Of a stretch of 55,479 nt of DNA, positions 15,895 through 25,200 are shown piece by piece. Origin of the DNA: Verrucomicrobiota bacterium (lineage in GTDB: Bacteria; Verrucomicrobiota; Verrucomicrobiia; Opitutales; Opitutaceae); NCBI GenBank assembly GCA_030604905.1, contig JAUVVA010000010.1, forward strand, positions 1 through 55,479. Direction: 5' to 3'. The notes below the pieces were generated by a model that worked only from the letters and a program-made list of their open reading frames with translations, did not search any database and had not been told where the DNA came from. Made by a program: the position numbers and the translations under genes. Numbering within the stretch: the stretch's first letter is position 1; every line of letters starts with the position of its first letter.

Positions 15895-17073
15895 ATGCAT
15901 AAAACTACCAGCACACTCCTGATCGGCGCCGTGACCCTCGGTGCCTTCACCTCCATCGGCTTCGCGCAAGCCGTTTGGGACCTGCGCTCCCCGCAGCCGG
16001 GCACTCCCGCTTGGTCCGACGTCAACACCTGGGCGCGAGTCTCGGACGGCGCCACCGGCACTCCCGGCACCAACGACACCATCACCATTGATAACACCGG
16101 CACCAACGCCCTTGTGCTCAGCGGCACCGCCACGGCCAACGTCATCGTCAACGGCACCTACACCATCGCCGCCCTCAACGTCACGACCGTCGGTAGCGGC
16201 ATCAACTACAACTTCTACCGCAGCAGCGCCGCCTCCCTGACCGTCACGGGAGCGCTGACCAAGCAGAACTCCTCGCAGCTCACCTTCGGCCGCAACGGCG
16301 ACGCGACCTTTACGCTCAACCTCAACGGTGGCGTCAACCTCGACCGCGGCACCCTTCGCTTTGCGAACAACGTGGCCCCGACCATCACCGGCACCATCGG
16401 GATGAACGCCGACGTGCTCTCCGTTTACGCCACCTTGGTCACCAACGCCAACCACACCTTTGGCAACGGGGTCTCCCTCACCGGCGCTGGCAGCGGAGAT
16501 GCGGGATCACGTGCGGTGTTCCAACCCGCCTCGGGCACCACGCTCACCCTCAACGGGGCGATCTCTCAGACCAGCGCCACGTTTGGCCGCAACCTCGCGA
16601 TGGACGGTGCCGGCACCCTCGCCCTCGGCGGCGTGAACACCTACTTCGGAAACACGATCGTCTCCAATGCCAACGGCACGCTGAATCTCCTCAACGGTGG
16701 CGAAACCCGCTTCGTCATCGGCGCCAACGGCGTGAGCAACTCCATCAGCGGCACCGGCTCCGCCAACTTCAACGGCATGTTCCGCGTGGACCTCTCCGGG
16801 GCCAACCTCACCGACGGCAACTCGTGGACCCTGGTCAACGTCGGCACGCTGAGCGAGACCTTCGGCCTCAGCTTCTCCGTCGCCAGCACCACCTTGGGCG
16901 ACTTCTCCAACGACGCAGGCATCTGGTCTCTCACCGACGGCAACAACCTCTGGAGCTTCAGCCAATCCACCGGAACCCTCAGCCTGCAGGTCATCCCCGA
17001 GCCCTCCAGCTTCGCCGCCCTCGCCGGCCTGAGCATGCTCGGCTTCGCCGCATCGCGCCGCCGTCGCCGCTGA
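15895..17073 (+). CDS. PEP-CTERM protein with autotransporter-type beta-strand repeats
   Basis: This is a 392-residue secreted protein. The signal peptide is about residues 1-25 (MHKTTSTLLIGAVTLGAFTS, cut after FAQA). The body is Thr/Asn/Gly-rich beta structure of the kind annotated as autotransporter-associated strands (for example TLALGGVNTYFGNTIVSNA). The C-terminus is a PEP-CTERM sorting signal: VIPEPSSFAALAGL, a hydrophobic stretch, then ASRRRRR. Such proteins are moved by an exosortase (EpsH/XrtA type) to the outer surface. The frame is open from a TTG at 15862, but the ATG at 15895 starts the signal peptide. A terminator follows at 17128. Confidence 0.87.
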   Translation: MHKTTSTLLIGAVTLGAFTSIGFAQAVWDLRSPQPGTPAWSDVNTWARVSDGATGTPGTNDTITIDNTGTNALVLSGTATANVIVNGTYTIAALNVTTVGSGINYNFYRSSAASLTVTGALTKQNSSQLTFGRNGDATFTLNLNGGVNLDRGTLRFANNVAPTITGTIGMNADVLSVYATLVTNANHTFGNGVSLTGAGSGDAGSRAVFQPASGTTLTLNGAISQTSATFGRNLAMDGAGTLALGGVNTYFGNTIVSNANGTLNLLNGGETRFVIGANGVSNSISGTGSANFNGMFRVDLSGANLTDGNSWTLVNVGTLSETFGLSFSVASTTLGDFSNDAGIWSLTDGNNLWSFSQSTGTLSLQVIPEPSSFAALAGLSMLGFAASRRRRR

Positions 17074-17088
17074 CCCGCCCGCCCGTTT

Positions 17089-17160
17089 CGACTGCCGGCC
17101 TAGTTTTCCGGCAGTCGGTTCCCCAACCCCCTCCGCGCCCACCGGCCGGAGGGGTTTTCT
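17089..17160 (+). terminator. Double hairpin ending in a rho-independent terminator
   Basis: The first stem is CGACTGCCGG (17089-17098) with its exact complement at 17108-17117, a 10-bp stem with a 9-nt loop and no T-tract. The second stem is CCCCTCCG (17128-17135) with CGGAGGGG (17147-17154), followed by TTTTCTTT. The second is a typical intrinsic terminator, 55 bp after the PEP-CTERM stop and about 60 bp before the GH30 reading frame. Confidence 0.75.
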
Positions 17161-17221
17161 TTGCGACTCTCTCGTTGTCCCGCTCCGCGCACTCCGTGCC
17201 CTCCGTGATTTTCCCCGCTCC

Positions 17222-18455
17222 TTCATCACCCGCTCCACGCCGTCCCAGATCACCACCACCGCCTCCCGCCCCTGGCGCTCCGCCCCGGCGCCCACTCGCC
17301 TCAAGACCCCTCCCGCCGGCAAACGAAACGCGCCCGCCCCCACGCCCGACCTCGAACTCAGCGAACCCGCAGGTCGCCCCTGGCTTGGCTTCGGCGGCTG
17401 CTTCAACGAGCTCGGCTGGCGCGCCCTCTCGCACCTCCCCGCCCGTGCACGCGGCGAAGTCCTCGACCAACTCTTCACGCCCGAGGACAGCCTCGCCTTC
17501 GAGTTTTGCCGCCTCCCCATCGGCGCCAACGACTACTCCGAGGACTGGTATAGCCACGACGAGATGCCGGGCGATTTCGCGCTCAAACACTTCACCATCG
17601 AGCGCGACCGCCGCGCCCTCCTGCCCTACCTCCGCGAAGCCAAGCGCCGCCAGCCCGCGCTCGAACTCTTCGCCTCGCCGTGGTCGCCGCCCACCTGGCT
17701 CAAGACCCCGCCCATCTGCAACGGCGGGCGCCTCCGCGACGACCGCCGCCACCTCGACGCCTACGCGCGCTACCTCCTCAAGTTTTGCCAGGCCTACGCC
17801 GCCGAGGGCCTGCCCATCGCGCAGCTCCACGTGCAAAACGAGCCCGTCTCCGCGCAGACCTTCTCCTCCTGCCTCATCAACGGCGAAGAGTTCCGCCGCT
17901 TCATCGGCCAGCACCTCGGCCCCGTCTTCGAAAAAGCCGGCTGCGACACCGCCCTCTGGATCGGCACGATCAACGGCCCCGAGACCGACCACCGCAAGTT
18001 CAGCAGCGGCTTCAACGACATGGTCTTCCCCGTGCTCGAGGACGCCCGCACCTCCCGCCACGTCAAAGGCGTCAGCTACCAATGGGCCGGCAAATACGCC
18101 GTCTGGCGCACCCGCCTCGCCTATCGGGAACACGCCTGGTATGTGGCCGACCTCCTGCACCACTACCTCACGCAAGGCTGCGACGGCTACGTTTACTGGA
18201 ACATGGTCCTCGAGCCCGGCGGCGCGAGCACCTGGGGCTGGAAACAAAACAGCCTCTTCACCGTCGATCCCGCGACGCGCCAGCTCACCACCAACCCCGA
18301 GTATCACGTCCTGCGCCACTACTCGGCCTTCGTGCGCCGCGGCGACCGCCGCCTGAACTGCTCGCGCCGAACGCGAGCTCGTCGTCGCCGCCGGAGCCGA
18401 ACGCTGGCGCGTCCGTCTCCCCGCCCAGTCGCTCAGAACGCTCCGTCTGCCCTGA
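17222..18455 (+). pseudogene. GH30 glucosylceramidase-like gene, apparently inactivated
   Basis: The main frame encodes an unmistakable GH30 core: WLGFGGCFNELGW, FCRLPIGANDYSEDWYS, SPWSPPTWLKT, the acid/base segment LHVQNEPVSAQTF, and AYVYWNMVLEPGG-like VYWNMVLEPGGASTWGWKQN. Three lesions are seen. First, no ATG, GTG or TTG occurs in this frame before 17564, inside the conserved core; all upstream candidates are in another frame. Second, between GKYAVWRTRL and AYREHAWYVADLL about 18-20 residues expected in the family are missing, including the 'TE.ECGDG' segment with the catalytic nucleophile. Third, the C-terminus (ELVVAAGAERWRVRLPAQSL to a TGA at 18453-18455) is in a different frame. Probably a decaying gene. 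Confidence 0.7.
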
Positions 18456-18508
18456 GCGCGGCCCCGGGCCGGATCGTGCGATCGCCTCCGCGCGGGTGAC
18501 GCGGGGGC

Positions 18509-18520
18509 AACGTGCTCGCC
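18509..18520 (+). promoter_or_regulatory. Motif copy before the GH105/88-like gene
   Basis: A perfect AACGTGCTCGCC, 54 bp before the ATG at 18575 and just after the GH30 remnant. Orientation and distance match the other copies. Confidence 0.6.
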
Positions 18521-18574
18521 TGCGCCGCATTCGCGACGCACTCGCGTCACGCGTCCACTGCGCACCGCGAGTCC

Positions 18575-20029
18575 ATGCTCCGTTCCGCTCCGCCCTTTTT
18601 CACCATTTCCGCCGCACCTCCGGGACGCGCCTTTCCCCTTGGCTGGCGCGCCTTTTGCGTGTCCGCGGGCGAGGCCGTGGCCCTGCCGCTCGACACCGCC
18701 GGAGCCGCCGATTCGGCTCTCCTGCGCCTGACCGTGGCGATGGAAATCGACGACGAACGCCACATCGAAATCCGCCTCGGCGAGCGTTCGCTCGCCCGCC
18801 TTGAGCTTCGCTTCGCCTGCGTTTTCCAGCCCTTCCATCTCGCGCTCGATCTTCCCGCCGAAGCACTCGTCCTGGGCGCGCCACTCGTGCTCGAGCTCCA
18901 CGCCCCCGCCGGTCAGAAACCCGTTTGGTTCTTCGCACCCGCCGATCATCAGCCCGCGGGCTTCGAACCCGCTTTCGCTCCCGCCCTCCTGGGCGCCGCC
19001 GGCCCTTCGCCCGACGCACCCCGTCAACGCCTGCTCCGCCGCGTTTGCTCCCGCGCCTCGCTTCAGCCCTTTAACTGGCTCGAAGGCTGCGTGCTCGACG
19101 GCCTCGCCGACCTCGCCTTCAACGCCGCCATTCCGGGCGCCCGCGCCGCCCTCGACGTTCACCTCGGCGCCTTCTTCTCGCCCTCGGGCTCGCTCGATTA
19201 CGTCGGCCCGCTCAGCGAGCCGCGCCACAACGTGATCTTCGGCATCGAGGCCACGCTGCCCTTCGCCGCGCTCATGCGCCGCCATCCACACCACCCCGCC
19301 CTGTCGTTGGCGCGCGCCTTCTGGGCAAGCCATGCCGACGAAGAAGGCGCTATCCTCGACCGCGGTCTCGACGCCGAAGGGCGCCCCTTTCCGCACGACG
19401 TCGTATCCATCGAAGGCTGCTATACCCTCGCCTACCCGCTGGCCCTGCACGCCCGCGTCACGGGTGAGACGCACTGGGCGGACCTCGCGCTGCGCCAGAT
19501 CGAGTTTCGCCGCGCGCGCCTTGTTTCAGAAGAAGCCCTGCTCCAGCGCGTGCGCTTCCCCGGTGACCGTGAGCAGGTCAACTGGGCCCGCGCCTGCTGC
19601 TGGTATCTGCTCGGCCTCGCCCGCACGCTGCCGCTGCTCGACGATTCTCCACGAGCGGCCGCCCTCTGCGCCGAACTGCATCGCTTCGCCCGCTACGTGC
19701 TCTCGCGCCAGCGACCGGACGGACTCTGGTCGGTTTATCTCGACGAGCCCGCCACCGGGCCCGACAGCTCCGGGTCCGCCGGCCTCGCCGCCGGCCTCGC
19801 CATCGCGGCCCGGGCGGGCCTTCTCGCCGACGAGGCGGCCGACGCCGCCACGCGCGCCCTCGCCGCGCTCGACCTCCACGTCACTCCCGACGGCTTCCTC
19901 GCCGGTTGCGCCCAGCTCAACCGCGGCGGCGACGCCTTGCAGCGCTCAGGCTATCGTGTCGTCGGACAGTTCGCGATGGGCCTGTATGCGCAGGCCCATG
20001 CCGCGCTGCACGGCCAAGGCGGCCGCTGA
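18575..20029 (+). CDS. GH105/GH88-like unsaturated uronyl hydrolase
   Basis: This 484-residue protein has no signal peptide. The first 130 residues form a beta-rich part; an (alpha/alpha)6 barrel follows with NWLEGCVLDGLADLAF, IEGCYTLAYPLALHARVTGE, NWARACCWYLLGLARTL, RPDGLWSVYLDEPATG and DSSGSAGLAAGLAIAAR. This order (Trp-Ala-Arg segment, then 'QR.DGLW', then 'D.SGSA') is typical of GH88/GH105 enzymes, which hydrolyse unsaturated uronides made by lyases. It fits the heparinase-type lyase of the same regulon. The frame is open from 18512, but the ATG at 18575 gives the right N-terminus. The next gene starts 68 bp later and may be cotranscribed. Confidence 0.75.
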   Translation: MLRSAPPFFTISAAPPGRAFPLGWRAFCVSAGEAVALPLDTAGAADSALLRLTVAMEIDDERHIEIRLGERSLARLELRFACVFQPFHLALDLPAEALVLGAPLVLELHAPAGQKPVWFFAPADHQPAGFEPAFAPALLGAAGPSPDAPRQRLLRRVCSRASLQPFNWLEGCVLDGLADLAFNAAIPGARAALDVHLGAFFSPSGSLDYVGPLSEPRHNVIFGIEATLPFAALMRRHPHHPALSLARAFWASHADEEGAILDRGLDAEGRPFPHDVVSIEGCYTLAYPLALHARVTGETHWADLALRQIEFRRARLVSEEALLQRVRFPGDREQVNWARACCWYLLGLARTLPLLDDSPRAAALCAELHRFARYVLSRQRPDGLWSVYLDEPATGPDSSGSAGLAAGLAIAARAGLLADEAADAATRALAALDLHVTPDGFLAGCAQLNRGGDALQRSGYRVVGQFAMGLYAQAHAALHGQGGR

Positions 20030-20097
20030 ACGTCGGCCCCCCGTCGCCCTCCGCCTTCGCGCGCCGGGCGGTCGCGCGTGAATCGATCCACGCTTCC

Positions 20098-22179
20098 ATG
20101 TGCACCTTTCGGCTTTCTTCCGACGGCGATGACGCCTCGCCCCGCGGCCCCTGGGCCACCCTCGCCGGCGCGCGCGACGCCCTCCGCCGCCTGCGCGCCT
20201 CCGGCGCTCTCACCGGCCACGCCACGGTCGAGGTCGCCGCCGGGCGCTACGCGCTGACCGAGCCGGTGACGTTCGCTCCCGCCGACAGCCACACCACCTA
20301 TCGAGCAGCCCCCGGCGCCCGCGCCCTGCCCGTCTTCGATGGCGGTCGCGAATTGACCGACTTGCGCGAGACACGGATCGACGGCCGCCGCGCCTGGACC
20401 ACGGTCGTGCCCGAGGTCGCCGCGGGCCGCCTCAATCTCCGCTCGCTCTTCGTCGGCGGCACCCGTCGGCCGCGAGCCCGCCTGCCCAAGTTTTCCCCCG
20501 ACGCCGCCGGAGCCAAAAACACCTACCGCATTGGCGCCCTCCGCTTTCCGGAGCAGCGCGCCCTCCTTGCCGGCGACCACGCCTTCAAACCCGCGCCTGG
20601 CGACATCCAGGCCTGGCCCTCCTTGCGCGACGCCGAGATCGTCCTCCTCCACTATTGGGTGGAGACGCGCCTGCCGCGGCCGTTTTTCGATCCCGCCACC
20701 GGCCTCGTTTCGTGCGAGCGCCGCTCGGTCTTCAACCTCTACGAGTCGTTCAATCCCAAGCTCGCGCGCTACTATGTGGACAACCTGCGCGAGGCGCTCA
20801 CGGAACCGGGCGAGTGGTATGTCGAACGTGCCTCGGGCCGGCTCACCTACCTGCCGCTGCCGGGGGAAACACTCGGGCGCACGCGCCTCGTCATCCCGCT
20901 CCTCACCCGTTTACTCGACCTCGCGGGCGACGCCTTCAACGCCGGCTCCGATGTCACGCATCCCCTCGACGCGCGCCCCATCGAGTCGCTCGTCTTTTCC
21001 GGCCTCGGGTTTCGCCACGCCGACTGGTTTCAGCCCGCGGCCACGCTGCTGCCCCACGATCGCGCCGCCGCGCAGGGCGTCACCGACATGCCGCTCGGCT
21101 CGGCGCCCCAGGCCGCCGCCCACGTGCCGGCCGTGATCGAGGTGCGGCACGCGCGGGCGGTCCGCCTGGAGCGCTGCCGGATCGAGCTCACCGGCTTCAC
21201 CGGCCTCGCCTTCGGCCCGGGCTGCCGCGACTGCACCGCGACCCGCAACACGCTGCAGGACCTGGGCGGCGGCGGCGTGCGCATCGGCGGCGCCGATCTG
21301 GACGGCCCGCCCGCCGACCGCGTCGCCGGGATCGATGTCTCCAACAACCGGATACTTCGGATCGGCCGCGTGTTTCACCAATCAGTCGGCGTCCTGCTCA
21401 CCCACGCCGCCCGCTGCGTCATTGCCCACAACGAGATCGCGCACACCTGCTACACCGGCGTCTCCACGGGCTGGTCCTGGGGCTACCGCGACACCGTCAC
21501 GCGCGACCTTCGCATCGAGCACAACCACATCCACCACATCGGCGGCGGCGTCCTTTCGGACTTGGGCGGCATCTACCTGCTCGGCGTGCAGCCGGGCACC
21601 GTCGTCCGCGGCAACCACATCCACGACGTCTCCGCCGCCGACTACGGCGGCCTGGGCATCTATCCCGACGAGGGCTGCTCGCACGTGCTGGTCGAGCGCA
21701 ACTGGGTGCACGACACCCAGGGCTCCTGCTTCCGCGTCCACTTCGCCCGCGAGCTCGTCGTCCGCGACAACGTCTTCGCCCGCTCGCGCGACGAGGCCTT
21801 GATCGGCGTCGGCCGCGTCGAGCCGCACATCGCCGCCACGCTCACGCAAAACCTCCTCCTCGGCCCCGCCCCAGGCCTCTTCGACGGCGGCTACGCCGGA
21901 GACGTCGCCGACGCCTTCCGCAGCGACGCCAACCTTGTCTGGTTTCCCGACGGCCCGCCCGCCATCACCCATCCCTCCTGGCGGAAGGATGTCCCCCACC
22001 GTCGCCCCTTTGCCCAGTGGCGTCGCCTTGGCCACGACCGCCTCTCCGTCCTCGCCGATCCCCGAGCGAGGGAGACCGCGACGACCTTTCACCTGCCCAA
22101 AAACTCGCCCGCCTTCCGCACCGGTTTCCGCCTCCACGATTGGTCCACCTGCGGCCCGCGTCCGGTGAAACACGGGTAG
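20098..22179 (+). CDS. GH141-like right-handed beta-helix protein
   Basis: This 693-residue protein starts 'MCTFRLSSDGDDASPRGPW', then ATLAGARDALRRLRASGAL, the usual opening of large beta-helix enzymes ('..ATL..ARDA.R'). Further segments RSLFVGGTRRPRARLPKF and a GEWYVERASGRLTYLPLPGE stretch are common in the GH141-like group (alpha-L-fucosidase and xylanase members known). Beta-helix coils follow from about residue 330 to 580 (RIEHNHIHHIGGGV, VVRGNHIHDVSAADYGG). No signal peptide is seen. The catalytic residues cannot be placed by eye, so GH141 is a tentative call. It probably shares a transcript with the upstream GH105/88-like gene. Confidence 0.7.
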   Translation: MCTFRLSSDGDDASPRGPWATLAGARDALRRLRASGALTGHATVEVAAGRYALTEPVTFAPADSHTTYRAAPGARALPVFDGGRELTDLRETRIDGRRAWTTVVPEVAAGRLNLRSLFVGGTRRPRARLPKFSPDAAGAKNTYRIGALRFPEQRALLAGDHAFKPAPGDIQAWPSLRDAEIVLLHYWVETRLPRPFFDPATGLVSCERRSVFNLYESFNPKLARYYVDNLREALTEPGEWYVERASGRLTYLPLPGETLGRTRLVIPLLTRLLDLAGDAFNAGSDVTHPLDARPIESLVFSGLGFRHADWFQPAATLLPHDRAAAQGVTDMPLGSAPQAAAHVPAVIEVRHARAVRLERCRIELTGFTGLAFGPGCRDCTATRNTLQDLGGGGVRIGGADLDGPPADRVAGIDVSNNRILRIGRVFHQSVGVLLTHAARCVIAHNEIAHTCYTGVSTGWSWGYRDTVTRDLRIEHNHIHHIGGGVLSDLGGIYLLGVQPGTVVRGNHIHDVSAADYGGLGIYPDEGCSHVLVERNWVHDTQGSCFRVHFARELVVRDNVFARSRDEALIGVGRVEPHIAATLTQNLLLGPAPGLFDGGYAGDVADAFRSDANLVWFPDGPPAITHPSWRKDVPHRRPFAQWRRLGHDRLSVLADPRARETATTFHLPKNSPAFRTGFRLHDWSTCGPRPVKHG

Positions 22180-22216
22180 CCCGCAGTCCCGCCTCCGCGC
22201 CGCGTCCGGGTTGGTC

Positions 22217-22228
22217 AACGTGCTCCCC
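22217..22228 (+). promoter_or_regulatory. Motif copy before the giant pectate-lyase-fold gene
   Basis: AACGTGCTCCCC (one mismatch) lies 45 bp before the ATG at 22274, in the same orientation as the gene. Confidence 0.5.
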
Positions 22229-22273
22229 GTCGGGCCGATTTTCCCGCGCACGGGTGCGCCCCAGTTTCCGGAC

Positions 22274-25200
22274 ATGCTCCGACACCCCCGGTCGCTTTGC
22301 TTGCTTGCGTTTGCCGTGCTCGCCGGCTTCACGAGCCTCCCGTCCCTCCACGCCCAGATCGACTACGCCACCTCCGGGCTGATCCACGCGCAGAGCTTCG
22401 ACGCCCTCCCCGACGGCGCCGACAACACCGCCTTCACCTGGGCCGACAACAGCACACTCCCCGGGTGGTATCAGCATCAGGCCGGCTCCACTCCCGCCTT
22501 CGGCATCTCCAACGGCGGCAGCGCCGCCGGTCTCCTCGTCATGCGGGCTAGCCAGAACGCCGAAAAAGCCCTCGGCTCGCGCACCACCGGCTCCACTGGC
22601 AACGCCAGCTACGGCCTCCGCCTCCGCAACGCCACCGGTGCCACGCTCAGCCAATTCCAGCTCACCTACGACGGCGAGCAATGGCGCGTCGGCACCGCGC
22701 CCGCCAAGACCCTCGTGGTCGAGTATTCGCTCAACGCCACCTCGCTCACCACCGGCACCTGGACCGCCCTGCCCTCCTCCGCCCACTTCACCACGCCCCA
22801 CCACTCCGCCGGCACCGCCGCCGCCCTCGACGGCAACGCCGCCGCCAACCGCGTCGCCAATCTCTCCGCCACCGTCACCGGCATCAGCTGGCCCGCCAAC
22901 GGCGAGCTCTGGATCCGCTGGACCGACGCCGTCAACAACAGCGGCACCTCCAACCACAGCTACGGCATCGACAACGTCCGCTTCTCCGCCGGCCTCCCCG
23001 CCGCCGTCCTCTACTCCGCCGCCGGCAGCACCCTCACCCAAAACTTCGACACCCTCCCCAGCGGCGCCGACAACACCATCGGCACCTGGACCGACAGCTC
23101 CACCCTCACCGGTTGGTATCAACACCAGAGCGGCGTCGCCCCCGCCTTCGGCTTCTCCAACGGCGGCAGCATCGCCGGCCTCCTCGTCATGCGCTCCAGT
23201 CAGGGCGCCAGCGACCGCGCCCTCGGCTCCCGCACCACCGCCGCCTCCACCGGCACCGGCGACATCCGCTACGGCGTGCGCATCGACAACGCCACCGGCG
23301 CCGCCCTCGACCGCTTCCAACTCACCTACGACGGCGAGCAATGGCGCGTCGGCACTGCCCCCGCCAAGACCCTCGTCGTCGAGTATTCCCTCGACGCCAC
23401 CTCCCTCACCACCGGCACCTGGACCGCCCTGCCCTCCTCGGCCCACTTCACCACGCCCCACCACTCCGCCGGCACCGCCGCCCCTCTCGACGGCAACGCC
23501 GCCGCCAACCGCGTCGCCGATCTCTCCGCCACCGTCACCGGCATCACCTGGCCCGCCCACGCCAGCCTCTGGCTCCGCTGGACCGACACCGTCAACAACG
23601 GCGGCGCGGGCAACCACAGCTTCGGCATCGACAACCTCCGCTTCATCGGCGGCGAACCCGCCACGCCGCCTCCGCCGCCCCGCTTCCCCGCGGGCGCCGC
23701 CGTCCTCGACGTCACCCAGGCCCCCTACAACGCCGACCCCACCGGTATCAACGATTCCACTGCGGCCATCCAGGCCGCGATCAACGCCGCCCAGGGCCCC
23801 GACCAGAAACGCCGCACCGTTTACCTGCCCCCCGGCACCTACCGCCTCACCAACTCCCTCGTCGCGCCCCAGGGCTGGATCACCCTCCAGGGCCACGGCC
23901 GCGACACCACCATCCTCCGCCTCGACAACGCGCGCAGCGGCTTCACCGACCCCGCCAACCCCCGCCCCGTCTTCAGCACCATCACGCTCTCCGCCTCCTT
24001 CTCGAACGTCCAGTTCATGTGCAACGTTTACGATCTCACGATCGACGTCGGCTCCGGCAACCCCGGCGCCGTCGGCCTGCGCTACACCGCCAACAACCAG
24101 GGCAGCGTGCGCGACGTGCTCATCCGCAGCTCCGACCCCGCCCATGTCGGCCACAGCGGCATCCAGGTGGCCGCCTCCGGCATCCCCGGCCCCGCCCTCC
24201 TCAAACGCGTGGAGGTCGTGGGCTTCGAGCACGGCATCCTCCTCGACAACCACTCCTACACAATCATCGGCGAGCACCTCACCCTGCGGAACCAACGCAG
24301 CGTCGGCGTCCGCAACTCCCGGATGATCGTCTCCCTCCGCGGGCTCACCAGCATCAACAGCGTCCCCGCCCTGCAAAACGTCCACGCCGACGGCCTCGTC
24401 ACCCTCCTCGACTCCTCGCTCACCGGCGGCTCCTCCGCCCATGCCGCGATCGAAAACTCCGGCCACCTCTTCGCGCGCAACATCGCCACGAGCGGCTACC
24501 AGGCCGCCCTCCGCGCCGGCGCCACCCTCGTCCCCGGCGTATCCATCTCTGAATACATCAGCTCCACGCCCTTCACCCTCACCGGCACGCCCCTCCAGTC
24601 GCTCAACCTCCCGATCGAGGAAACCCCCGAACAGGAATGGGACCCTCCCTCCACCTGGCTCAACGTCCTCTCTTTCGGCGCCACCAACACCGACAACACC
24701 GACGACTCCGCCGCCATCCAGGCCGCCATCGACGCCGCCACCCCGACCAACCGCACCATCTACTTCCCCGCCGGCGAATACGTCATCAACCAGACCGTCG
24801 TCGTCCGCGGCCACGTGCGCCACCTCATCGGCCTCCAGTCCGAGATCCGCGTCGGCTCCACCCTCGCCGCCAGCACCCAGCCCGTCTTCCGCCTCGTGGA
24901 CGGCGCGCAGCCCGTCGTGCAGATCGAGCGCTTCTACGGCTCCTGGTGGAACTCCCGCCAGCGCTCCTCCCACTGGTTTCGCAACGAGCGCTCCCAGACC
25001 ACCGTCCTCCGCAATATCTTCCTCGGCAACGGCCAGGCCTACATCGGCACCGACGCCACCGGGAAAACCTTCTTCGAGGATTTCTGCTCGCTCGCCGACT
25101 TCGTCGGCACCGGCAACGACAACGGCGTCGAGCCCGTCTATCCCGTCGCCGAGGCCCAGCCCCAGATGATCATCGGCCCCGCCGAGCGCGTCTGGGCCCG

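Noticed and set aside
16991..19474. Open frame of 827 codons on the minus strand across GH30 and GH105/88
   Set aside because: It spans two well-recognised plus-strand families and intergenic DNA, with a low-complexity product.
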